From assembly GCA_002067365.1 (NCBI GenBank), contig MVRK01000135.1, forward strand, positions 54,926 through 118,925: 64,000 nucleotides of DNA, read 5' to 3'. The stretch comes from Methanosaeta sp. PtaU1.Bin060. GTDB taxonomy: Archaea; Halobacteriota; Methanosarcinia; Methanotrichales; Methanotrichaceae. Within the stretch, counting starts at the first letter, position 1; every line of letters begins with the position of its first letter. A program made the translations under genes and the position numbers. Positions 14,532 through 22,963 of the stretch are shown one piece after another. Below the pieces are notes generated by a model, which was not told the DNA's origin, did no database searches, and saw nothing but the letters and a program-made list of their open reading frames with translations.

Positions 14532-15053
14532 ATGAACCCATTTAAATATTTATTTATTGCCATCTGTTTGCTGGTGCCGATTATTACAGGTGCATCGGAT
14601 GGCACGGCCATATCAAACGATCTCGCGACAAGCGATGCCGGTGGCTCCGCGAATCAATCCCTCATCGTTGATCTCCAACCAAGCGATTATGGCCAGATGT
14701 TGGAGATGCCAGAATTCAGTGAAGGGATCAGCTCAGCTGGTGGTAGCTCACAGATGCCTTCAGGCAGCTTCAATGCCCTGTGGGTGGTAGACGGTGCCGG
14801 AGATATGAATGATACCCTGAGCGTGCCTCTTAACAGCTACGCGAGGGTGTTCGTCACTCCAATCCAGGCTGGCAACTTAGTTGTCGAACAGCTTAACCCC
14901 GAAGACCAGCTCAGGACTTATAACATGGGCGCTGTCGAGCCATACCATACTTATGGGATTTGGTTCTATGCAGATTCGCCGGGAACTCACCAGATGAGAT
15001 ACAACGTGAGCGGTGGAGAGTATAGCGATATCGTCGAGTTCAATGTAATATAA
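14532..15053 (+). CDS. Secreted beta-sandwich-like protein
   Basis: The protein has a signal peptide (MNPFKYLFIAICLLVPIITG) and a serine/glycine-rich linker, followed by a domain of about 90 residues with beta-strand character (FNALWVVDGAG, YARVFVTPIQAGNLVVEQL, GTHQMRYNV). The end resembles a small beta-sandwich such as a pre-peptidase C-terminal or Ig-like fold, but similarity is too weak for a call. It sits 8 bases after the preceding secreted protein gene, so both are likely exported together. Function is unknown. Confidence 0.65.
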   Translation: MNPFKYLFIAICLLVPIITGASDGTAISNDLATSDAGGSANQSLIVDLQPSDYGQMLEMPEFSEGISSAGGSSQMPSGSFNALWVVDGAGDMNDTLSVPLNSYARVFVTPIQAGNLVVEQLNPEDQLRTYNMGAVEPYHTYGIWFYADSPGTHQMRYNVSGGEYSDIVEFNVI

Positions 15054-15369
15054 ATGCACGAGAGCGCTCCTAATAACCTCCGATTTTGGCTGCAACCTCA
15101 TAAATGCATAAAGGCTGACGGAATTCGCCAGGTTATTAGGATATTTTATAGCTTTGCCGTAGCAGATAATCGAATGGCAGATGATTGATAATAATTACTA
15201 ATTATTTTAATCGTATAACATAATTATGATTTTACGCACGAGTCTCAAGCTTTGCGCGTAGATGCGGCTTATATTCTGATTCGAAAAGGCCTTTCTCCGA
15301 GCCCCTTATGACCGGTAATATTTATAAATAATAACTGTCATAGACGCAGACTGCAATGAAGGGGAGCGC
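15054..15369 (+). promoter_or_regulatory. Intergenic region with promoter of the metallophosphoesterase gene
   Basis: The 316-base gap is AT-rich in the middle. TTTATAAATA at 15321-15330 is a strong TATA box, which puts transcription start near 15350 and leaves a leader of about 20 bases with GGGGAG (15361-15366) just before ATG 15370. Nothing else is recognised. Confidence 0.55.
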
Positions 15370-16302
15370 ATGGACGCAGTAGTGATATCGGATACGCACT
15401 TCGGCACAGAATCATCGACCCTGACCGACCCGATGAAGGTCGATCAGCTGATCGGAGAGATAACAGAAACAGGGAACGGATGCAACGAGGCGATACTGCT
15501 GGGAGATATCCTGGACTTCTGGAGGGCCCCTCCTGAGAAGGCCGTGCGAGACTCCAGATATTTTCTGAAAAAGATCTCTGAGGTCGGCCTGAAGATGCGC
15601 TACGTCGTGGGGAATCATGATCATCATCTAGTGGTGATGAACCAGGAGGACGAGTTCAGAGAGAGGATGGCGCGGGGCGATCTTTATCCCATTTACATTC
15701 CAACCCTCCACTGGAGCCAGACCATCGACGGAATGAGGATCGAGATGCTCTACCCGACCTATCAGGCGAGGTGCAGCCAGAGGACCTTTCTCTTCACCCA
15801 CGGCCATCATCTGGACGGAATCCAGGCAATATCCTTGCGGCTGGTGGATTACCTGAGGCAGCTCTCGGGAGAAGAGATCACTCCCGCAGATCTTGAGAGG
15901 ATGCTGACATACGCCTATGAGAGCATCTACAGATCCAGCAGCATGGGTGATGTGGTCAGGTTCGAGGAGGGCCTATGGAAGGCATCAGGTCTCTTTCGCA
16001 GATTCAGGGAGGGCGTCCTCAGCACCCTCAGCTTTACGCCTGTGGAGAGGCACTATGGGGCCATCCTCAAGTTCCTTCGTGATCAGAACCTAGGAAGGGT
16101 GGATTGTTTCGTTTACGGAGATACCCACAGGGCCGATATCTACCAGAAGAAGGGCGGGCCTCTGGCCATAAATTCGGGAAGCTTCACAAAAGACGGAGCA
16201 GTGAGTTCAGGCCGGGACACATATCTTCTCGTGAATGATGATGGTCTATCCTTAAGGAAGCTGGGTGCTCAAGAGCCCCTCTTCAGGTGCGAGCTGCTCT
16301 GA
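15370..16302 (+). CDS. Calcineurin-like metallophosphoesterase (LpxH-like)
   Basis: The five metal motifs are in order: SDTHFG (7-12), GDILDFW, GNHDHH, THGHHLDG and YGDTHRA near the C-terminus. The layout with a helical insert of about 100 residues between motifs IV and V is like UDP-2,3-diacylglucosamine hydrolase, but archaea lack lipid A, so the substrate must differ; a nucleotide or phospholipid headgroup is possible. It is a stand-alone gene with its own promoter. GGGGAG supports the start. No signal peptide is seen, so the enzyme is cytosolic. Confidence 0.85.
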   Translation: MDAVVISDTHFGTESSTLTDPMKVDQLIGEITETGNGCNEAILLGDILDFWRAPPEKAVRDSRYFLKKISEVGLKMRYVVGNHDHHLVVMNQEDEFRERMARGDLYPIYIPTLHWSQTIDGMRIEMLYPTYQARCSQRTFLFTHGHHLDGIQAISLRLVDYLRQLSGEEITPADLERMLTYAYESIYRSSSMGDVVRFEEGLWKASGLFRRFREGVLSTLSFTPVERHYGAILKFLRDQNLGRVDCFVYGDTHRADIYQKKGGPLAINSGSFTKDGAVSSGRDTYLLVNDDGLSLRKLGAQEPLFRCELL

Positions 16303-16352
16303 GTCCGGAAAATCAAAAAATTTCTTATCTCATGGGTTCCCTTTAATATTCA

Positions 16353-16868
16353 ATGAACTTCGATGAAGCCCTCTTCGGCAGGAGATCTGTGAGGCGGTAT
16401 GAGCAGAGGCGGGTTGCGGGGGATATGATCGCTCGCCTCATCGAGGCAGCAGAAGCCGCACCCTCCGCAGGCAACCTGAGGGCGAGGAAGTACATCATAG
16501 TAGTCGGGACCGAGATGAAGAGGGTTCTCGCCTTGGCCTCCTTCTCTCAGGAGCATGTGAAGGCTGCGCCTGTGGCGATAGTAGTATGCGCTGACGTGGA
16601 CAGGTCCAGTGCAATGTACGGCGATCGAGGCAGCCTTTACGCCATCCAGGATGCGAGCGCAGCAACTATGTGCCTTCTGCTGGCTGCTCATGCCTTGGGC
16701 CTAGGGGCATGCTGGACAGGGGCCTTCGACGATGCGCTGGTGCGCGAGGCCCTGGGCCTGGTGGAGCGCGTTCTGCCAGTCGCCGTAGTCTCAGTTGGCT
16801 GGCCCGCTGAGACGCCATCAGCACCGCCGCGGCGAGATCTGGAGGAGATGGCGAGATGGGTGAAGTGA
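16353..16868 (+). CDS. Nitroreductase-family FMN oxidoreductase
   Basis: The N-terminus has the RRSVRRYE motif that binds FMN phosphate, then APSAGNLRARKYI, and the ALGLGACWTGAF motif, all typical of the nitroreductase fold. At 171 residues it is a short form. It probably reduces a quinone- or flavin-like substrate using NAD(P)H. No ribosome site is present and ATG 16353 follows AT-rich sequence, so the transcript is probably leaderless. It stands alone. Substrate cannot be told. Confidence 0.85.
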   Translation: MNFDEALFGRRSVRRYEQRRVAGDMIARLIEAAEAAPSAGNLRARKYIIVVGTEMKRVLALASFSQEHVKAAPVAIVVCADVDRSSAMYGDRGSLYAIQDASAATMCLLLAAHALGLGACWTGAFDDALVREALGLVERVLPVAVVSVGWPAETPSAPPRRDLEEMARWVK

Positions 16869-16999
16869 GCAGATCGCGCACGCCTTAGCCTCGCTTCGAC
16901 GCCGTCTTCGCCAGGCATCCGAACAAAGGGGCTTATTCTATCCATATAATTTAGGAGATAATAGTAAAATTTTTGTAGTCATAAATCTGTATTCCCCCC

Positions 17000-18796
17000 G
17001 TGAAAGCGAGCGTTAGGACGATATCGGCGGGTATGCTCCTTTTAATATTTCTTGTCACTGCAGCCGCGCAAGTCTCAGATAAAAATATGAGCGTGGTTCA
17101 GGCAAGCGAGATAATGGCCATGATAGAGAGGGGTACGCCCCTCGTGGTTTATGATCACATCATCGTCAAGGGCGATCTTGACCTGAATAAACAATATTAT
17201 GGGGCGCAATCCCGGGATCCTTCCGTCAACTCTTCGATATCCATTCTCGACTCGGCTGTTGAGGGCAGCGTGAACCTGGACAATATCACCTTCCTGCGCC
17301 GAGTCACCTTCTTGAATACAACTTTCGAGAAGGCAGTCACCTCCAGGAATTCGAAGTTCAAGAGCTCCGCAGCCTTCATCAACTCGAGATTCAATAAATC
17401 CGTGGATTTCAGTTATTCGATCTTTGAGGGATCAGCGAGCTTTCATGGATCTGGTTTTGGCGGACCTGCCAATTTCATAAAGGATGTATTTGCAAAAAGC
17501 GCTGATTTCACCGCGTGCAATTTCGCGAATTTCGCATATTTTCAGGGATCTATCCTGAATAATTGCCAATTCAGCAACACCAAATTTTGTAGCAATGCAG
17601 TTTTCTCACCTTCTGATTTCTTGAGCGATTCAAATCTCAGTGACTATCGCCAATGGATTGGATTCGACCGCACGGTATTCCTCTCGAAAGCATACTTCAG
17701 AGGCTCCAGGTTCACAGGAGATGTCAACTTCGGCGACTCGCTTTTTAATGATACTGCAGAATTTGAATCCTGCAACTTCGAGAAGATGTCCAATTTCAGA
17801 GAATCCAAATTCAATCAAGAAGCGAACTATGCAAGATCGATCTTCCAGGATGATGCCACATTTAAAAATTCAAGATTTGAAGGAACTGCGCGCTTTATCG
17901 ACTCAGTTTTTCGCAGACATGCAGATTTCACTGGATCCAGCTTTATGGGCGTGGCTGATTTCACGAATGCCAGCTTTGAAATGAGGGGACCAAGCGATAT
18001 AGCTCCCACAAACTTTCAGGGAACAACATTTAACAAGATGGCGAATTTTTGTATGGCAAAGTTCGGCGGAGATGCCAATTTTGCATATTGCACATTTCAT
18101 GACGACAGATCCTGTGAGGAGAGATCAAATGCATTGGCATCATTGGGCTCTCGTCTTAACAAGTGCCTGAATGTAATAGGCATGTCGTTATTCGGGCAAC
18201 CCTTTAGAAGCGCAAGTTTCGGAAAGGCGATCTTCGGTGGAAAAGCGGATTTTCAGGGATCGACGATCGACCATATGATCGATTTCAATGATGCGCGATT
18301 CACGAAATTGCTGATAAAATGGGATAACATTTATCCTCTCGATGATCTGAGCAATTATCCTCATTTCATTAAGAATTATAAAAATATCTCTTGGTTTGAC
18401 GATGCCAGCGATTGTTTCTATGATTATCGCGTGCAGATTAGAAATAAGCAGCCACTGGGTTATGCCACAAAGACAATCGATTTCGCTGCAGAGAAGGCAT
18501 ATGGATACGGCATGAAACCTCTTTACCCTCTGATGCTCTCCCTTCTGGTCGTCCTGATCTTCGGATTTATTTATAGGCGTTACATAAATGAGTCAGGTCC
18601 TCTCCTCGGCTACATATCTTTCAGCTTGGCAGTCTTTATTTCGGGGACAAAGTTACTGGGATTCGAAAATGTATCGAAGCCGAAGGAACGGCAGGCTGCG
18701 ATCGCTTATGATGTAGAGAAATGGCTGGGATTGATCTTGCAGGGGCTGATAATCCTGACCATATCAAAGACTGTGCTGGATGTGGTCAATATGTAG
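17000..18796 (+). CDS. Secreted pentapeptide-like repeat protein with C-terminal membrane helices
   Basis: GTG 17000 opens a signal-peptide-like N-terminus (MKASVRTISAGMLLLIFLVT). Residues about 75-440 contain repeated A(D/N)F-type pentapeptides (ASFHGSGFGGPANF, ADFTACNF, ATFKNSRF, ADFTGSSF), which fold as a right-handed beta helix. The last 100 residues have three hydrophobic segments (LYPLMLSLLVVLIFGFIY, GYISFSLAVFISGTKLLGF, LGLILQGLIILTISKTVLDV), arranged like a two-helix ion channel with a short pore segment, but no TVGYG filter is seen. So an outside helix is tethered to a channel-like anchor. The gene stands alone with a TATA-like ATATAATTT near 16944. Confidence 0.8.
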   Translation: MKASVRTISAGMLLLIFLVTAAAQVSDKNMSVVQASEIMAMIERGTPLVVYDHIIVKGDLDLNKQYYGAQSRDPSVNSSISILDSAVEGSVNLDNITFLRRVTFLNTTFEKAVTSRNSKFKSSAAFINSRFNKSVDFSYSIFEGSASFHGSGFGGPANFIKDVFAKSADFTACNFANFAYFQGSILNNCQFSNTKFCSNAVFSPSDFLSDSNLSDYRQWIGFDRTVFLSKAYFRGSRFTGDVNFGDSLFNDTAEFESCNFEKMSNFRESKFNQEANYARSIFQDDATFKNSRFEGTARFIDSVFRRHADFTGSSFMGVADFTNASFEMRGPSDIAPTNFQGTTFNKMANFCMAKFGGDANFAYCTFHDDRSCEERSNALASLGSRLNKCLNVIGMSLFGQPFRSASFGKAIFGGKADFQGSTIDHMIDFNDARFTKLLIKWDNIYPLDDLSNYPHFIKNYKNISWFDDASDCFYDYRVQIRNKQPLGYATKTIDFAAEKAYGYGMKPLYPLMLSLLVVLIFGFIYRRYINESGPLLGYISFSLAVFISGTKLLGFENVSKPKERQAAIAYDVEKWLGLILQGLIILTISKTVLDVVNM

Positions 18797-18840
18797 AGCA
18801 TCATGGATCAGATTCCTGGAGAGGACTTCCTGATTTAGAT

Positions 18841-18852
18841 ATTAATATATTC
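18841..18852 (+). promoter_or_regulatory. TATA box for the nucleotide-sugar operon
   Basis: ATTAATATATTC lies 21-32 bases before ATG 18873, which would make that ATG the first transcribed codon. It is the only promoter-like signal before the five-gene operon. Confidence 0.5.
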
Positions 18853-18872
18853 TAAATATTGCTAGTATTTTT

Positions 18873-18998
18873 ATGTCGGACATCATGCTGCCCAAGGCCA
18901 CAATAAGGTTTTTCAATGCAGAGGGTGACGAGGTGGATCAGATGCAAAAGATACAAAAGACGAACCGATCGGGTGCGAATAAAAAGGGCTTAAGGTGA
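18873..18998 (+). CDS. Possible leader peptide ORF, 41 residues
   Basis: A frame from ATG 18873 (MSDIMLPKATIRFFNAEGDE, then basic KIQKTNRSGANKKGLR) ends with a TGA that is part of the GGTGA ribosome site of the aminotransferase gene, five bases before its ATG 19004. This layout couples the two by translation. It may be a real small basic protein or a regulatory leader. There is no homology that I can recognise, so it is speculative. Confidence 0.35.
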   Translation: MSDIMLPKATIRFFNAEGDEVDQMQKIQKTNRSGANKKGLR

Positions 18999-19003
18999 TC
19001 TTG

Positions 19004-20104
19004 ATGCGAGATTTCATTCCCATTGCCAAGCCGGTGATAGGCGACGAGGAGATCGCCGCCGTGGAAGATGTTCTGAGGTCGGGGATGCTCACCCAGGGCG
19101 AGTCTGTCAGGAAGTTCGAGGATGCCTTTTCCAGCTACATCGGCACAAAGAACTGCATAGCAGTGAGCAATGGCACCACGGCTCTCGACCTGGCCCTGAA
19201 GGCGCTGGGCCTGCAAGCCGGAGACGAGGTGATCACACCAGCCTTCACATTCATCGCCACTGCCAATTGCGCCCTCTACCAGGGCCAAAAGCCGGTCTTC
19301 GCAGACGTGGACCCGAAGACCTTCAACATCGACCCTGAAGACCTGAAGGAGAGGATAACCACTAGGACCAGGGCCGTCATTGGAGTGCACCTTTACGGCC
19401 AGCCCTTCGACCTGAAGGCGGTGCAGCAGATCTGTGAGGATCACAGCCTCGCCCTGATCGAGGACTGTGCCCAGGCCCACGGGGCGGAGTTCGAGGGCAG
19501 GAAGGTCGGATCATTTGGGACGGGCTGCTTCTCCTTTTATCCCACAAAGAATATGACCACAGGCGAAGGGGGCACGATCACCACAGATGACGATGCTCTT
19601 GCCGCGCGCCTGCGCCTGCTGCGAAATCACGGAGACACTGGAAAGTACAACCATGTGATGCTCGGCTACAACTACAGGATGACCAACATCCAGGGGGCCA
19701 TCGGCCTGGTGCAGCTCAGGCGGCTGGAGGATTTCAATGCCAGAAGGATCAAGAACGCCGAGTTCCTGACGGGACATATCAGCGTCGATGGGCTCACCAC
19801 GCCCTTCAGAGCATCTGGTGTGAGGCACGTCTATAACCAGTATGTCGTCAGGGTGGAGGATGATCTCCATGCAAAGAGAGAGCGCCTCATGGAGTATCTC
19901 CAGGCAAAGGGAATAGGCGCGGCGGTTCACTACCCACGGCCTGTTTATGAGCAGCCCCTTTACAGAGAGCTGGGATATGATAATGTCAGGTGTCCCATAT
20001 CCGAGGAGGTCTCGCGAAGGGTCCTGAGCCTGCCGGTCCATCCCTCCTTGAGGCAAGAGGATCTCGAGTACATCGCAGAGACTGTCAACAGCTTCGAGGC
20101 CTGA
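19004..20104 (+). CDS. DegT/DnrJ-family sugar aminotransferase (WbpE-like)
   Basis: A PLP-dependent enzyme that adds an amino group to a keto nucleotide sugar. The SNGTTALDLALKAL motif, EDCAQAHGA and the PLP lysine in YPTKNMTTGEGG are all present. I take ATG 19004 because GGTGAT ends five bases before it; a GTG at 18995 would put the ribosome site inside the gene. It heads an operon whose other members are an oxidoreductase, acetyltransferase and 6-dehydrogenase, matching WbpE in the UDP-2,3-diacetamido-uronic acid pathway (WbpA-WbpB-WbpE-WbpD). In methanogens such sugars occur in N-linked glycans of S-layer and archaellin proteins. The exact sugar is inferred. Confidence 0.9.
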   Translation: MRDFIPIAKPVIGDEEIAAVEDVLRSGMLTQGESVRKFEDAFSSYIGTKNCIAVSNGTTALDLALKALGLQAGDEVITPAFTFIATANCALYQGQKPVFADVDPKTFNIDPEDLKERITTRTRAVIGVHLYGQPFDLKAVQQICEDHSLALIEDCAQAHGAEFEGRKVGSFGTGCFSFYPTKNMTTGEGGTITTDDDALAARLRLLRNHGDTGKYNHVMLGYNYRMTNIQGAIGLVQLRRLEDFNARRIKNAEFLTGHISVDGLTTPFRASGVRHVYNQYVVRVEDDLHAKRERLMEYLQAKGIGAAVHYPRPVYEQPLYRELGYDNVRCPISEEVSRRVLSLPVHPSLRQEDLEYIAETVNSFEA

Positions 20105-20106
20105 GC

Positions 20107-21021
20107 ATGGACGTTGGAGTCATCGGCGTCGGATCGATGGGCCGCAACCACGTGCGTGTTTACTCAGAGATGAAGGGCGTGGAGAACCTCTATGTCTTCG
20201 ACCCTCTTGCTGAGAATGCAGCGCGCACCAGGGAGGTCGCCACCATATGCGGCTCAGTGGAGGAGCTTCTTCAAAAGGCGGAAGCCGTCAGCATCTGCGT
20301 GCCCACTAAATACCATTTCGAGACTGCCAAAAAAGTCATCGATGCGGGCGTCCACTGCCTGATAGAGAAGCCCATAACCTTGAAGGTGGAGGAGGGAGAG
20401 GAGCTTCTGAGGCTCCTGGACGGCAGCGGTGTAGTGGCTGGAGTGGGCCATATAGAGAGGTTCAACCCCATCGTGGATGAGATCAAGAAGATCGCAGAGC
20501 GGCCTGACTATGTCTCGATCAAGAGGCACAATCCCACATCCAACCGCATCACTGATGCATCTGTCGTCGAGGACCTGATGATCCACGACGTCGATATCGT
20601 CTTCAATGTCCTATTCAAAGATGAGGAGAACTTCAGCATCTTCAGCGCAGGAAACAGGAATGTCTGCGAGGCGATGGTGGTCTTCAGGGACTCTGTAGCA
20701 GCGATCTCGGCCAGCCGTCTCGCCTCCAAGAAGTTTCGGACATTCTATGTCGAGGACGAGGATTTCACCACTGAAGGCGACTTCATGACCCAGGAGGTCT
20801 ATGTTTACAGGAAGCCCGGAAAGTATGGGGTCGAGAACGAGCGGTACATGCAGGAGAACATCATCGAGAAGGTTCTGGTAAACAAGGTGGAGCCCCTGAC
20901 GGTGGAGCTGAAGACCTTCCTCGACTCTGTCAGGGGCGGCAAGGGCTTCCCTGTGAGCCCTGAGCAGGCCCTGAAGAACCTGAGGATCTGCGAGGAGATA
21001 AAGAAAGGTCTCAGAGGATGA
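20107..21021 (+). CDS. Gfo/Idh/MocA-family oxidoreductase (WbpB-like)
   Basis: The N-terminal Rossmann motif GVIGVGSMGRNHVRVY binds NAD(P). CLIEKPITL contains the EKP lysine motif used for sugar oxidation. At 304 residues it has the family length. It starts two bases after the aminotransferase stop. By homology with the WbpB step it oxidises C3 of a UDP-N-acetyl-uronic acid so that the aminotransferase can aminate it. The frame is open upstream into the aminotransferase gene, but only ATG 20107 gives the correct N-terminus. Confidence 0.88.
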   Translation: MDVGVIGVGSMGRNHVRVYSEMKGVENLYVFDPLAENAARTREVATICGSVEELLQKAEAVSICVPTKYHFETAKKVIDAGVHCLIEKPITLKVEEGEELLRLLDGSGVVAGVGHIERFNPIVDEIKKIAERPDYVSIKRHNPTSNRITDASVVEDLMIHDVDIVFNVLFKDEENFSIFSAGNRNVCEAMVVFRDSVAAISASRLASKKFRTFYVEDEDFTTEGDFMTQEVYVYRKPGKYGVENERYMQENIIEKVLVNKVEPLTVELKTFLDSVRGGKGFPVSPEQALKNLRICEEIKKGLRG

Positions 21022-21054
21022 GAATTCTCTTTTGAGAGGCTGAGCTGAGAAGAG

Positions 21055-21657
21055 ATGACAGATAAGAGAGGCTACTACGCTCATCCGACAGCCGTTATCG
21101 AGAGCGATGAGATCGGTGAAGAGACCAGGATCTGGCACTTTGCCCATGTGCGCCACGGCTCTAGGATCGGCAGGAACTGCAACATCGGAAAGAGCACATA
21201 CATCGATACGGATGCTGTGATCGGCGACAACGTCAAGATCCAGAACTTCGTCTCGGTTTATAAGGGCGTGGCCATCGAGGATGATGTTTTCATCGGCCCT
21301 TCGGCCACATTCACCAACGACCTCTACCCGCGCGCCTTCATCTGGGACGAGGAGCATCTCTCCCGAACTTGTGTGCGAAAAGGCGCAAGCATCGGGGCTA
21401 ACGCCACAGTCGTCTGCGGCGTGACCATCGGCGAGTATGCAATGATCGGGGCAGGCAGCGTTGTGGCAAGGGACGTCCTGCCCTTCTCCCTCGTCCTCGG
21501 AAATCCAGCTGAGCAGAAGGGATGGGTCTGCTATTGCGGCAGGAGGCTTCAGAGGCCTGAAGAGGAGGATGCGGCCAGGGCCGTCTACAGATGTGCGGCC
21601 TGCGGGAAGAGGGTGGAGATAATGAAAGAGATCAGGAAGGAAAATCGAGATGTCTGA
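21055..21657 (+). CDS. Left-handed beta-helix N-acetyltransferase (WbpD-like) with C-terminal zinc ribbon
   Basis: Hexapeptide repeats run from about residue 20 to 160 (IGRNCNIGKSTYIDTDAVIG, IGANATVVCGVTIGEYAMIG), the trimeric acyl-transferase fold using acetyl-CoA. ATFTNDLYPRA matches WbpD/WlbB proteins that acetylate the 3-amino group. The last 45 residues add two cysteine pairs (CYCGRR, CAACGKR), a zinc ribbon also present in some homologues. The stop overlaps the next start by 8 bases. Reaction inferred from operon and fold. Confidence 0.88.
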   Translation: MTDKRGYYAHPTAVIESDEIGEETRIWHFAHVRHGSRIGRNCNIGKSTYIDTDAVIGDNVKIQNFVSVYKGVAIEDDVFIGPSATFTNDLYPRAFIWDEEHLSRTCVRKGASIGANATVVCGVTIGEYAMIGAGSVVARDVLPFSLVLGNPAEQKGWVCYCGRRLQRPEEEDAARAVYRCAACGKRVEIMKEIRKENRDV

Positions 21658-22963
21658 GGAGAAAGCAAGGATCGCTGTCATCGGCCTTGGCAACGCCGGG
21701 CTGCCTCTGGCGGCTGTAGCCGCTGAGGCTGGCCTTGAGGTCGTGGGCGTGGACATAAACGAAGAGCGCTGCCGTCTCATAAACCGGGGCGAGAACCCAA
21801 TCCCCCAGGAGCCGGGCCTTGAGGGGCTTATCCGGCAGCATGGCGGCAAGTCGCTCGTCGCCACGCCGAGGTTTGAGGATGCGAAGGGCTGCGGGACCTT
21901 CATAATAATAGTACCACTCTTCGTCGATCAGGGTTTCAACCCGGATTTCAAGATAATGAAGCAAGCTGCGCTCTCTCTTGGAAAGATCCTGCAGAAAGGC
22001 GACCTCGTGGTGATGGAGACGACAGTCCCGCCGGGAACCACTGAGGGCCTGATCAGGCCGTGGCTGCTGGAGTCCAGTGGCCTTGAGCCTCATGATTTCC
22101 ACCTGGCCTACTCCCCTGAGAGGATCATGACAGGCTACAGCATCTCGCGGCTCAGGGAATTTCCAAAGGTGATTGGCGGATGCGATGAAAAGAGCGGTCT
22201 ATTGGCCTACAGAGTCTATGAGAGGTTCATCCCGAACCTGCATCTAGTCTCTTCGGCGAGGGTCGCAGAGATGATCAAGGTCATGGAGGGCTGCTACAGG
22301 GATGTGAACATATCTCTTGCCAATGAACTCTTCAAGATCTCCGAGGAGCTGGGCCTCGACTTCTTCGAGGCCAGGAAATATGCGAACCACGAGTACTGCC
22401 ACATCCACCTTCCATCCACGGGCGTTGGCGGGCACTGCATCCCGGTTTATCCCTGGTTCCTCATCAAGATAATGGAGGAGCAGGAGTTGTTCGATCGCAC
22501 CAGGCTGCTTCGGACATCGCGGGAGATCAACGACGAGATGATCCAGTACTGGGCAGAGCGGATCCTGATCGAGTGCATGAAGATCGAGAAGCCCCTGGGC
22601 CGGGTCAAGATCTGCGTCAAAGGCATCACATTTCGAAGCTGCGTCAAGGAGTTCTATCACAGCAGGAACATGGCCCTGGTCAGGCTCCTTACAAAGAAAG
22701 GGCTGGATGCGCGCGTTTATGATACCCTGTTGAGCCGCTCTGAGATCGAGGAGAAGGGATTCAGGTACATAGAGCCCGCAGATGCCGACTTGATCTTCGA
22801 TCCCTTTGCTCTGAGCTTCGAGTTGCATGCAACGCGGGGAGATGAGGTGAAAGCCTCCTCGAAGGGCCAAGGAGATCAAGGGATAGAGCACCCTGCGTCT
22901 CAGATGAACGATGAAACCAAGGCCGTTCGGAAGATGCAGGGAGGGTGTGGTCGGACGCTATGA
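21650..22963 (+). CDS. UDP-sugar 6-dehydrogenase (WbpA/WecC-like)
   Basis: The enzyme oxidises C6 of a UDP-N-acetylhexosamine to the uronic acid with two NAD+. The Rossmann start (IAVIGLGNAGLPLAAVAAEA), the VVMETTVPPGTT segment and the catalytic cysteine in GVGGHCIPVYPWF are all present. The C-terminal 40 residues after the third domain (ending KMQGGCGRTL) are low-complexity and polar and look like a tail. The gene overlaps the acetyltransferase end and its own stop overlaps the glycosyltransferase start in ATGA. Confidence 0.9.
   Translation: MSEEKARIAVIGLGNAGLPLAAVAAEAGLEVVGVDINEERCRLINRGENPIPQEPGLEGLIRQHGGKSLVATPRFEDAKGCGTFIIIVPLFVDQGFNPDFKIMKQAALSLGKILQKGDLVVMETTVPPGTTEGLIRPWLLESSGLEPHDFHLAYSPERIMTGYSISRLREFPKVIGGCDEKSGLLAYRVYERFIPNLHLVSSARVAEMIKVMEGCYRDVNISLANELFKISEELGLDFFEARKYANHEYCHIHLPSTGVGGHCIPVYPWFLIKIMEEQELFDRTRLLRTSREINDEMIQYWAERILIECMKIEKPLGRVKICVKGITFRSCVKEFYHSRNMALVRLLTKKGLDARVYDTLLSRSEIEEKGFRYIEPADADLIFDPFALSFELHATRGDEVKASSKGQGDQGIEHPASQMNDETKAVRKMQGGCGRTL

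Noticed and set aside
16340..16350. TTTAATATT as TATA box of the nitroreductase gene
   Set aside because: It lies only a few bases before the ATG, too close for a TATA box; an AT-rich stretch near 16315-16330 is more likely.
20611..21903. Minus-strand 430-residue frame
   Set aside because: Long only because of high GC; it is antisense to three clearly recognised sugar-pathway genes.
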